From the NCBI RefSeq assembly GCF_052180275.1, contig NZ_CP197465.1, positions 3,162,001-3,226,000 of the forward strand: a stretch of DNA of 64,000 bases, in the 5' to 3' direction. Every line of letters starts with the position of its first letter. Position 1 is the first letter of the stretch. This DNA is from Kumtagia sp052180275 (lineage in GTDB: Bacteria > Pseudomonadota > Alphaproteobacteria > Rhizobiales > Rhizobiaceae). The notes beneath the pieces are model-generated. The model was not told the DNA's origin. It saw only the letters and a program-made list of their open reading frames with translations, and made no database searches. The position numbers and the translations under genes are program-made. Positions 10,179-17,955 of the stretch are shown here, piece by piece.

Positions 10179-10369
10179 TGTCGGCCTCGCTGATCGGCGC
10201 GCTGGTGGGACTGGTGATCGCGGCGGCGGATTTTTACCTGCTGCGGCTTCTCGCCACGCGGGTCGACCTGCCCGAGACGAAGAAGGTTTTGAATGTTACC
10301 GGCCTCAGCCAGTTCGTGCTGTTGCCGCTGGTGGGCTGGTTCGTCGGTCCGCTGTTTGCTGGAGAATGA
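10178..10369 (+). CDS. Small two-helix membrane protein between nuoH and nuoI
   Basis: The 63-residue protein starts at ATG 10178, overlapping the nuoH stop by one base, and ends four bases before nuoI. It has two hydrophobic segments (about residues 4-23 and 43-60) separated by a charged loop with TRVDLPETKK. It is too short for a known Nuo subunit. Its tight fit between nuoH and nuoI suggests co-translation with complex I; the function is unknown. Confidence 0.7.
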   Translation: MSASLIGALVGLVIAAADFYLLRLLATRVDLPETKKVLNVTGLSQFVLLPLVGWFVGPLFAGE

Positions 10370-10373
10370 AAAG

Positions 10374-10865
10374 ATGTCAGCGCTAGCCCAAGCCGCCAAG
10401 TCGCTGTTGCTGAAAGAATTCGTCGGCGCCTTCTTCCTGTCGATGCGCCAGTTCTTCGCGCCGAAGCCGACGCTGAACTATCCCTTCGAGAAGGGGCCGG
10501 TCAGCCCGCGCTTCCGCGGCGAGCACGCGCTGCGCCGCTATCCCAATGGCGAGGAACGCTGCATCGCTTGCAAGCTCTGCGAGGCGATCTGCCCGGCGCA
10601 GGCCATCACCATCGAGGCGGGTCCGCGCCGCAACGACGGCACGCGCCGCACCGTGCGTTACGACATCGACATGGTGAAGTGCATCTATTGCGGCTTCTGC
10701 CAGGAGGCCTGCCCGGTCGACGCCATCGTCGAGGGGCCGAATTTCGAGTTCGCGACGGAAACCCGCGAGGAACTCTACTACGACAAGGACAAGCTGCTCG
10801 CCAACGGCGACCGGTGGGAGCGCGAGATCGCGCGCAACATCGATCTGGATTCGCCGTATCGGTAG
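10374..10865 (+). CDS. nuoI: NADH-quinone oxidoreductase subunit I
   Basis: The 163-residue TYKY-type subunit binds the two [4Fe-4S] clusters N6a and N6b that lead to quinone. Two ferredoxin motifs are visible, CIACKLCEAICP and CIYCGFCQEACP. The start ATG at 10374, after GGAGAATGAAAAG, gives the standard family length; longer upstream extension in frame is not conserved-looking. Confidence 0.98.
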   Translation: MSALAQAAKSLLLKEFVGAFFLSMRQFFAPKPTLNYPFEKGPVSPRFRGEHALRRYPNGEERCIACKLCEAICPAQAITIEAGPRRNDGTRRTVRYDIDMVKCIYCGFCQEACPVDAIVEGPNFEFATETREELYYDKDKLLANGDRWEREIARNIDLDSPYR

Positions 10866-10877
10866 GCAGGCAGGACC

Positions 10878-10956
10878 GGGGACAGTTTACTTAATTCCGC
10901 ATTCGGGCGCTGCGTCCGGCGAAGTTGGCGGGAGCGGAATTAAGTAAACTGTCCCC
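10878..10956. repeat. Palindromic REP-like element between nuoI and nuoJ
   Basis: Two perfect 23-base inverted arms (10878-10900 and 10934-10956), beginning GGGGACAGTTTACTT, enclose a 33-base loop. A related element with the same GGGGACAGTTT ends lies at 24743-24821. The form, a palindrome with a GGGGACA terminus in spacers, resembles REP elements spread by RAYT (IS200-like Y1) transposases; the assignment is inference. The transcript through the nuo operon could form a very stable hairpin here. Confidence 0.85.
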
Positions 10957-11054
10957 AGCGCAAACATGGACGGGCCGCAACGGCTCGTCTAAGGAACACG
11001 CGATTTCGCGGCCGGAGGCGGCGTGGAGTCGAAAAATGAACCCGGGGGAACCCC

Positions 11055-11675
11055 ATGCTCAACGGACTAGAGGCGGTCTTCTTCTACCTCTTCGCCTTCG
11101 TCGCGATCGCCGCGGCGTTCATGGTCATTTCCGCGCGCAACCCGGTTCATTCGGTTCTCTATCTCATCCTCACCTTCTTCAACGCAGCCGCACTCTTCCT
11201 GCTCACCGGCGCCGAATTCCTGGCGATGATCCTGCTGGTCGTCTATGTCGGCGCGGTGGCGGTGCTGTTCCTGTTCGTCGTCATGATGCTGGACGTCGAC
11301 TTCGCCGAACTGAAGAGCGGCGCGCTGCACTATGCGCCGATCGGCGCGCTGGTCGGCATCATCCTTGCCGCAGAACTGATCGTTGTGCTCGGCGGCTACG
11401 CCTTCGCGCCGGACCTCGCGTCCACCGTCTCGCACCCGACACCCGACGTGCTTACAAGGCACAACACGGCGGCGCTCGGCGACATCCTCTACACGGACTA
11501 CATCTATTTCTTCCAGATCGCCGGCCTGATCCTGCTGGTGGCGATGATCGGCGCGATCGTGCTGACGCTGCGCCACAAGCCCGGCGTCAAGCGCCAGGAC
11601 ATCTCGCGGCAGGTCGCCCGCACGCCAGCGACGGCCATCGAGATCAAGAAAGTCGAGACGGGGAAGGGCATCTGA
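11055..11675 (+). CDS. nuoJ: NADH-quinone oxidoreductase subunit J
   Basis: The 206-residue membrane subunit has five hydrophobic segments; the third region contains the family pattern VVYVGAVAVLFLFVVMMLD. It follows the palindromic element by about 100 bases. The preceding sequence holds GGGGGAACCCC rather than a clear GGAG, so initiation may be modest. Length is normal for rhizobia. Confidence 0.97.
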   Translation: MLNGLEAVFFYLFAFVAIAAAFMVISARNPVHSVLYLILTFFNAAALFLLTGAEFLAMILLVVYVGAVAVLFLFVVMMLDVDFAELKSGALHYAPIGALVGIILAAELIVVLGGYAFAPDLASTVSHPTPDVLTRHNTAALGDILYTDYIYFFQIAGLILLVAMIGAIVLTLRHKPGVKRQDISRQVARTPATAIEIKKVETGKGI

Positions 11676-11677
11676 CC

Positions 11678-11986
11678 ATGCAAGTCGGCATCGCGCATTT
11701 TCTGACCGTTTCGGCGATCCTGTTCACGCTCGGCGTGTTCGGCATCTTCCTCAACCGCAAGAACGTCATCGTCATCCTGATGTCGGTCGAGCTCATCCTG
11801 CTCGCGGTCAACATCAACTTCGTCGCCTTCTCGGCGGCGCTTGGCGATCTGGTCGGCCAGGTGTTCGCACTGTTCGTGCTGACGGTGGCCGCCGCCGAGG
11901 CCGCGATCGGCCTGGCGATCCTCGTCGTCTTCTTCCGCAACCGCGGCTCGATCGCGGTCGAAGACGTCAACATGATGAAGGGCTGA
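11678..11986 (+). CDS. nuoK: NADH-quinone oxidoreductase subunit K
   Basis: The 102-residue protein has three transmembrane helices and conserved membrane glutamates in VILMSVELILLAVN and TVAAAEAAIGLAI, which take part in proton translocation in the family. ATG at 11678 lies two bases after the nuoJ stop and gives exactly the usual NuoK length. Confidence 0.97.
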   Translation: MQVGIAHFLTVSAILFTLGVFGIFLNRKNVIVILMSVELILLAVNINFVAFSAALGDLVGQVFALFVLTVAAAEAAIGLAILVVFFRNRGSIAVEDVNMMKG

Positions 11987-11997
11987 CGGGTCGTATC

Positions 11998-14184
11998 ATG
12001 CTCTATCAGGCAATCGTCTTCCTTCCGCTCATCGGCTTCCTGACCGTCGGGCTGTTCGGTAATTCGCTGGGCGCCAAGACGTCGGAATACGTCACCTCCG
12101 GCCTGCTGGTGGTGTCGGCGGTGCTGTCATGGATCGCCTTCTTCAGCGTCGGCTTCGGCGGGGGCGAGACCTTCACCGTGCCGGTGCTGCGCTTCCTCGA
12201 TTCCGGCAGCCTGCAGGCCGACTGGGCACTGCGGGTGGACACGCTGACGGTGGTCATGCTGGTGGTGGTCAACACCGTGTCGGCGCTGGTCCACATCTAC
12301 TCCATCGGCTACATGCATCACGACCCGAACAGGCCGCGCTTCTTCGCCTACCTCAGCCTGTTCACCTTCGCCATGCTGATGCTGGTGACGTCGGACAACC
12401 TCGTGCAGATGTTCTTCGGCTGGGAAGGCGTCGGCCTCGCCTCCTACCTGCTCATCGGGTTCTGGTACAAGAAGCCGTCGGCCAACGCCGCCGCCATCAA
12501 GGCGTTCGTCGTCAACCGCGTCGGCGATTTCGGCTTCGCGCTCGGCATCTTCGGCGTGTTCCTGCTGTTCGGTTCGGTGTCGTTCGACACCATCTTCGCC
12601 AACGCCACCGCCAATTACGCGCCGGCCGCCGTGCATGGCGAGGCGACGACCGGCGAAGGCCATGGCGCCGCCACGGCCGAGGCCGGCCATGATGCCGCGC
12701 CTGCCGCCACCGAGACTGCTCCGGCGGCTGCCGATGCTGCTCACGCCGCATCAGAGGCGCCGGCTGCGACTGCTCCGGCCGCCGAGGCTCCCGCCGCGAC
12801 CGGCGAGCACGGCGCCGACGTTGCCGCAGCGCCCGCTGGCGACACGGTGATGACCTTCCTCGGCTACCACCTCGACAAATATACCGCGCTCACCGTCATC
12901 TGCCTGCTGCTGTTCATGGGCGCCATGGGCAAGTCGGCGCAGGTGCCGCTGCACACCTGGCTGCCGGACGCCATGGAAGGCCCGACGCCCGTCTCCGCAC
13001 TGATCCACGCGGCGACGATGGTGACCGCCGGCGTGTTCATGCTGGCCAGGCTGTCGCCCCTGTTCGAGCATTCGCAGACCGCGCTGCTCGTCGTGACGAT
13101 CATCGGCGCGATCACCGCCTTCTTCGCGGCGACCGTCGGCCTGGTGCAGAACGACATCAAGCGCGTCATCGCCTATTCGACCTGCTCGCAGCTCGGCTAC
13201 ATGTTCGTGGCGCTCGGCATGGGCTTCTATTCCGCCGCCATCTTCCATCTGTTCACCCACGCCTTCTTCAAGGCGCTGCTGTTCCTCGGCTCCGGCTCGG
13301 TCATCCACGCCGTGTCCGACGAGCAGGACATGCGCAGGATGGGCGGGTTGCGAAAGCTAATCCCGAAGACCTACTGGATGATGATCGTCGGCACGCTGGC
13401 ACTCACCGGCGTTGGCATCCCCTTCACCATCATCGGTACGGCCGGCTTCTTCTCCAAGGACGCCATCATCGAAGGCGCCTTCGCCGGCCACAACGCCTTT
13501 GCCGGCGTCGCCTTCGCGCTGCTGGTCGTCGCCGCCGTGTTCACCAGCTTCTATTCGTGGCGGCTGATCTTCATGACCTTCCACGGCAAGCCGCGCGCTA
13601 CCGCCGACGTCATGCACCATGTGCATGAATCGCCGCCGGTGATGCTGGTGCCGCTCTACATCCTGGCCGTCGGCGCGCTGTTCGCCGGCCTGGTCTTCCA
13701 CGACTATTTCATCGGGGCGGGCTACGAGGCGTTCTGGAGGACGGCGCTGTACACGCTGCCCGACAACCACATCCTGCACGCTATCCACGAGGTGCCGGTG
13801 TGGGTGAAGCTCGCGCCGTTCGTCGCCATGATCGCCGGCTTCCTGGTCGCCTACCAGTTCTATATCCGCGACCCCGAAGCGCCGAAGCAACTGGCGGCCC
13901 GCCATCGCGGGCTCTACCAGTTCCTGCTCAACAAGTGGTATTTTGACGAACTCTACGACTTCCTGTTCGTGCAGCCGGCGAAACGTCTCGGCTATTTCCT
14001 GTGGAAGACCGGCGACGGCACGGTCATCGACGGCCTTGGCCCGGACGGCGTGTCGGCGCGTGTCGTCGACCTCACCAACCGTGTGGTCAAGCTGCAGACC
14101 GGCTACCTCTACCACTACGCCTTCGTGATGCTGATCGGCGTCGCCGCGCTCGTTACCTGGATGATGCTCGGGAGCAGCCTCTGA
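11998..14184 (+). CDS. nuoL: NADH-quinone oxidoreductase subunit L, with Ala-rich insertion
   Basis: This 728-residue distal antiporter-like proton pump has the core motifs FFGWEGVGLASYLLIGFWY and LHTWLPDAMEGPTPVSALIHAATMV. Between about residues 205 and 283 there is an 80-residue Ala/Pro/Glu/His-rich low-complexity insertion in a loop between transmembrane helices. Without it the length would match typical NuoL. The C-terminus is the long lateral helix region. The final TGA overlaps the ATG of nuoM. Confidence 0.97.
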   Translation: MLYQAIVFLPLIGFLTVGLFGNSLGAKTSEYVTSGLLVVSAVLSWIAFFSVGFGGGETFTVPVLRFLDSGSLQADWALRVDTLTVVMLVVVNTVSALVHIYSIGYMHHDPNRPRFFAYLSLFTFAMLMLVTSDNLVQMFFGWEGVGLASYLLIGFWYKKPSANAAAIKAFVVNRVGDFGFALGIFGVFLLFGSVSFDTIFANATANYAPAAVHGEATTGEGHGAATAEAGHDAAPAATETAPAAADAAHAASEAPAATAPAAEAPAATGEHGADVAAAPAGDTVMTFLGYHLDKYTALTVICLLLFMGAMGKSAQVPLHTWLPDAMEGPTPVSALIHAATMVTAGVFMLARLSPLFEHSQTALLVVTIIGAITAFFAATVGLVQNDIKRVIAYSTCSQLGYMFVALGMGFYSAAIFHLFTHAFFKALLFLGSGSVIHAVSDEQDMRRMGGLRKLIPKTYWMMIVGTLALTGVGIPFTIIGTAGFFSKDAIIEGAFAGHNAFAGVAFALLVVAAVFTSFYSWRLIFMTFHGKPRATADVMHHVHESPPVMLVPLYILAVGALFAGLVFHDYFIGAGYEAFWRTALYTLPDNHILHAIHEVPVWVKLAPFVAMIAGFLVAYQFYIRDPEAPKQLAARHRGLYQFLLNKWYFDELYDFLFVQPAKRLGYFLWKTGDGTVIDGLGPDGVSARVVDLTNRVVKLQTGYLYHYAFVMLIGVAALVTWMMLGSSL

Positions 14185-15722
14185 TGTCCAGCATGCCTAT
14201 CCTGACGCTGGTCACCGTGCTGCCGCTGGTCGGCGCGCTGATCGTGCTGTTCATCCGCGACGAGGGCGAGCCGGCGCGCCGCAACATCCGCAACGTGACG
14301 CTGTGGACGACCAGCCTGACCTTCCTTGTCTCGCTGTTCATCTGGGCCGGCTTCGACAACAGCGATCCGGGCTTCCAGTTCGTCGAGAAGATGGACTGGC
14401 TGGGCGGCGGCATTTCCTACCACATGGGTGTCGACGGCATCTCCATGCTGTTCGTCATCCTGACGACCTTCCTGATGCCGCTCTGCATCCTCGCCTCGTG
14501 GGTGTCGGTGGAGAAGCGCGTCAAGGAATACATGATCGCGTTCCTGCTGCTCGAAACGCTGATGATCGGCGTGTTCTGCGCGCTCGACCTCGTGCTGTTC
14601 TACGTGTTCTTCGAGGCCGGCCTGATCCCGATGTTCATCATCATCGGCGTCTGGGGCGGCAAGCGGCGCGTCTACGCCTCGTTCAAGTTCTTCCTCTACA
14701 CGCTGCTCGGCTCGGTGCTGATGCTGCTCGCCATCATGGCGATGTACTGGCAGGCCGGCACCACCGACATCCCGACGCTTTTGGCGCACGACTTCCCCGC
14801 CAACATGCAGACATGGTTGTGGCTGGCCTTCTTCGCCTCCTTCGCGGTGAAGATGCCGATGTGGCCGGTGCACACCTGGCTGCCGGACGCCCACGTCGAG
14901 GCGCCGACGGCGGGCTCGGTCATCCTGGCCGGCATTCTCTTGAAGATGGGCGGATACGGTTTCCTGCGTTTCTCGCTGCCGATGTTCCCGCTGGCGTCCG
15001 ACTATTTCGCGCCTTTCGTCTTCACGCTCTCGGTCATCGCCATCATCTACACCTCGCTGGTGGCGCTGATGCAGGAGGACATGAAGAAGCTGATCGCCTA
15101 TTCGTCGGTCGCCCATATGGGCTACGTGACGATGGGCATCTTCGCGATGAACCAGGAAGGCATTCAGGGCTCGCTGTTCCAGATGCTGTCGCACGGCCTG
15201 GTCTCCGGCGCGCTGTTCCTCTGCGTCGGTGTCATCTACGACCGCATGCACACCCGCGAGATCGCCGCTTACGGCGGGCTGGTCAACAACATGCCGAAAT
15301 ACGCGGTGGTGTTCCTGATCTTCACCATGGCCAATGTCGGCCTTCCCGGCACCAGCGGCTTCATCGGCGAGTTCCTCGTCCTCCTCGGTGTGTTCCAGGT
15401 CAACACCTGGGTGGCATTCTTCGCCACCACCGGCGTCGTGCTGTCGGCCGCCTACGCGCTCTGGCTCTACCGCCGGGTCATCTACGGCGTGCTGTCCAAG
15501 GAGAGCCTGAAAGGCCTGCTCGACCTCTCGCCTCGCGAGAAGACGGTCATCTACCCGCTGGTGGTGCTTACCATCTTCTTCGGTGTCTATCCGGCGCCGG
15601 TGTTCGACGCGACGGCCGCCTCTGTGAAGGCGCTGGTCAGCCAGGTTTCCGCATCCATCCAGGCGGGGTCGCAGACGGCGTCCGCCCAGCCGGCGGCCGC
15701 GGCCGAGCCGGCCGCGCACTGA
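14184..15722 (+). CDS. nuoM: NADH-quinone oxidoreductase subunit M
   Basis: The 512-residue antiporter-like proton-pumping subunit contains the family motifs FFEAGLIPMFIIIGVWGG and VHTWLPDAHVEAPTAGSVILA. ATG at 14184 overlaps the nuoL TGA; ATG at 14193 is an alternative. The C-terminal 25 residues are Ala/Gln/Pro-rich and probably variable. About fourteen hydrophobic segments are visible. Confidence 0.98.
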   Translation: MSSMPILTLVTVLPLVGALIVLFIRDEGEPARRNIRNVTLWTTSLTFLVSLFIWAGFDNSDPGFQFVEKMDWLGGGISYHMGVDGISMLFVILTTFLMPLCILASWVSVEKRVKEYMIAFLLLETLMIGVFCALDLVLFYVFFEAGLIPMFIIIGVWGGKRRVYASFKFFLYTLLGSVLMLLAIMAMYWQAGTTDIPTLLAHDFPANMQTWLWLAFFASFAVKMPMWPVHTWLPDAHVEAPTAGSVILAGILLKMGGYGFLRFSLPMFPLASDYFAPFVFTLSVIAIIYTSLVALMQEDMKKLIAYSSVAHMGYVTMGIFAMNQEGIQGSLFQMLSHGLVSGALFLCVGVIYDRMHTREIAAYGGLVNNMPKYAVVFLIFTMANVGLPGTSGFIGEFLVLLGVFQVNTWVAFFATTGVVLSAAYALWLYRRVIYGVLSKESLKGLLDLSPREKTVIYPLVVLTIFFGVYPAPVFDATAASVKALVSQVSASIQAGSQTASAQPAAAAEPAAH

Positions 15723-15735
15723 CAGGGACAGGCAG

Positions 15736-17172
15736 ATGACGCCAGATCTTTCGCTTAGTCTCTCGCTCGCCGCGCCCGAACTCATCGTCGCGCTCGGCGC
15801 GCTGGCGCTGCTCATGGTCGGCGTCTATTCCGGCGAGAAGGCGAACACCACCGTGACCGGACTGGCGGTGGCGATCCTGATCGCCGCCGGCGCCTGGCTG
15901 CTGCTCTTCACGGGCGACGGATCGGGTTTTGGCGGCAGCTTCATCAGCGATTCCTTCGCGCGCTTCATGAAGGTGCTGACGCTGATTGGCTCGATCGTGA
16001 CGCTCATCATGTCGGTCGGCTTTGCCAAGGCGGAAAAATTCGACAAGTTCGAATATCCGGTCCTCATCATGCTGGCGACGCTCGGCATGCTGCTGATGAT
16101 CTCGGCCAACAACATGATCGCGCTCTATCTCGGGCTGGAGTTGCAGTCGCTGGCGCTTTACGTGGTCGCGGCTATCAACCGCGACAGCGTGCGTTCCACC
16201 GAGGCGGGCCTGAAATATTTCGTGCTGGGCGCGCTGTCGTCCGGCATGCTGCTCTACGGCATCAGCCTCGTCTACGGTTTTACCGGCAATACCGATTTCG
16301 TGGCGATCGCGGCGGCGCTCGGCGAGGGCGAGCGCCAACTCGGGCTGGTGTTCGGCCTTGTCTTCGTGTTGGCCGGTCTCGCCTTCAAGATCTCCGCCGT
16401 GCCCTTCCACATGTGGACGCCCGACGTCTACGAGGGCGCGCCGACGCCGGTCACCGCCTTCTTCGCCGCCGCGCCGAAGATGGCGGCGATGGCGCTGCTG
16501 GTGCGCGTCACCATGGGCGCCTTCGAGCCGATCGCGCCGGACTGGCAGCAGATCATCGTCTTCATTTCGATTGCCTCGATGGTTCTCGGCTCGGTCGCGG
16601 CGATCGGCCAGAAGAACATCAAGCGCCTGATGGCCTATTCGTCGATCGGCCATATGGGGTTTGCGCTGGTCGGCCTCGCCGCCAATTCGGAAGCCGGCGC
16701 ACAGGGCGTTGTTCTCTACATGCTGATCTACCTGGTGATGACGCTCGGCACCTTCGCCTTCATCCTCGCCATGCGGCGCAAGGACGGCAATGTCGAGCAG
16801 ATCGGCGATCTCGCCGGCCTGTCGTCGACCAATCCGGCCATGGCGACGATCATGACCATCCTGATGTTCTCGCTGGCCGGCATTCCGCCGCTGGCCGGCT
16901 TCTGGGCGAAGTGGTACGTCTTCCTCGCGGCGATCAACGCCGAACTCTACGCGCTCGCCATCATCGGCGTGCTGGCTTCCGTGGTGGGCGCCTACTACTA
17001 CCTGCGTATCATCAAGATCATGTGGTTCGACGAGCCGGTCGGCGGCTTCCTGCCGATGGCGGGCGAACTGCGGCTCGTGCTCGGCGTTTCCGGAGCCTTC
17101 GTGCTGCTCTATGTGTTGATCGGCGGGCCGATCGGCAGCATGGCGCAGGCCGCGGCGAAATCGTTCTTCTGA
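15736..17172 (+). CDS. nuoN: NADH-quinone oxidoreductase subunit N
   Basis: The 478-residue third antiporter-like pump subunit shows MIALYLGLELQSLALYVV, PFHMWTPDVYEGAPTPVTAFFAAAP and FSLAGIPPLAGFWAKW, all typical of NuoN. It starts 13 bases after nuoM, with GACAGGCAG before the ATG. It is the last core gene of the complex I operon; birA follows without a gap. Confidence 0.98.
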   Translation: MTPDLSLSLSLAAPELIVALGALALLMVGVYSGEKANTTVTGLAVAILIAAGAWLLLFTGDGSGFGGSFISDSFARFMKVLTLIGSIVTLIMSVGFAKAEKFDKFEYPVLIMLATLGMLLMISANNMIALYLGLELQSLALYVVAAINRDSVRSTEAGLKYFVLGALSSGMLLYGISLVYGFTGNTDFVAIAAALGEGERQLGLVFGLVFVLAGLAFKISAVPFHMWTPDVYEGAPTPVTAFFAAAPKMAAMALLVRVTMGAFEPIAPDWQQIIVFISIASMVLGSVAAIGQKNIKRLMAYSSIGHMGFALVGLAANSEAGAQGVVLYMLIYLVMTLGTFAFILAMRRKDGNVEQIGDLAGLSSTNPAMATIMTILMFSLAGIPPLAGFWAKWYVFLAAINAELYALAIIGVLASVVGAYYYLRIIKIMWFDEPVGGFLPMAGELRLVLGVSGAFVLLYVLIGGPIGSMAQAAAKSFF

Positions 17173-17955
17173 GTGGGCGTGAGCGCGACGCCAATCCCGG
17201 AGGTCCCCGGCCATCGACACATGGCGCTGAGCGACGTTGGCTCGACTAACGCCTTCGCGCTTGAATGCGCGCGTGCGGGCGAGCCTGGCGGCCTGTGGAT
17301 CACCGCGTGCCGGCAATCGCTTGGCAGAGGGCGTCGAGGCCGGACGTGGGTCTCCGAGGAAGGAAATCTCTACGCCTCGCTGCTCGTGATCGATCCCGCC
17401 CCGGTGACGAGGATCGGGACGCTGCCTCTGGTGGCAGCCATCGCAGTCTATCGCACGCTGAAGCCGTTCTTTGCCGCCACCCCTCAGGCACTTGCCATCA
17501 AATGGCCGAACGATATTCTGGTCGACGGGCGCAAGATCAATGGCATCCTGCTCGAGAGCGAGATGCTGACCGGCGGGGGGCTGGCCGTCGTCATTGGCTG
17601 CGGCATCAACTGCCGCCACCATCCCGACAACCCTGCCTATCCGACGACAGACCTTGCCGACTGCGGTATTGACGTCGCGCCGGAAAACCTGTTCCCGCGA
17701 TTGGCGGCAGCAATGGCGGATGCGTTGGCGCAGTGGAACCGCGGCGGCGGCTTCTTTTCGATCCGTGAAGAATGGCTGCGCGCGGCCCGTGGCGTCCGCG
17801 AGCCTGTCACGGTCAACTTGATGGAAGGCCAAATCAGAGGTGTGTTTGAGGATATCGACGCCGACGGCTATCTTTGCCTGTCTGTCGGCGGCGAACTCAA
17901 GCGCATCTCCGCTGGTGACCTATTCTTCGCCCAAGCCACAGGAACTCGATCATGA
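17173..17955 (+). CDS. birA: Biotin--[acetyl-CoA-carboxylase] ligase
   Basis: The 260-residue enzyme makes biotinyl-5'-AMP and attaches biotin to carrier proteins. It contains the biotin/ATP-binding motif GRGRRGRTW (about residues 51-59) and KWPNDILVDGRKINGILLE. The N-terminal winged-helix domain of E. coli BirA is absent, so it is a class I ligase and not a repressor. GTG at 17173 directly follows the nuoN stop; GTG 17179 is another option. Its TGA overlaps the ATG of the RNase J gene, making a nuoN-birA-rnj run as in other rhizobia. Confidence 0.93.
   Translation: MGVSATPIPEVPGHRHMALSDVGSTNAFALECARAGEPGGLWITACRQSLGRGRRGRTWVSEEGNLYASLLVIDPAPVTRIGTLPLVAAIAVYRTLKPFFAATPQALAIKWPNDILVDGRKINGILLESEMLTGGGLAVVIGCGINCRHHPDNPAYPTTDLADCGIDVAPENLFPRLAAAMADALAQWNRGGGFFSIREEWLRAARGVREPVTVNLMEGQIRGVFEDIDADGYLCLSVGGELKRISAGDLFFAQATGTRS

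Noticed and set aside
10961..11054. Hairpin around GACGGGCCG/CGGCTCGTC before nuoJ as a terminator
   Set aside because: No T-run follows and the complex I operon continues directly downstream.
15637..17832. 731-codon minus-strand open frame opposite nuoN and birA
   Set aside because: Antisense shadow of genuine genes; Arg/His/Asp-rich with no domain, a usual artefact in high-GC coding DNA.
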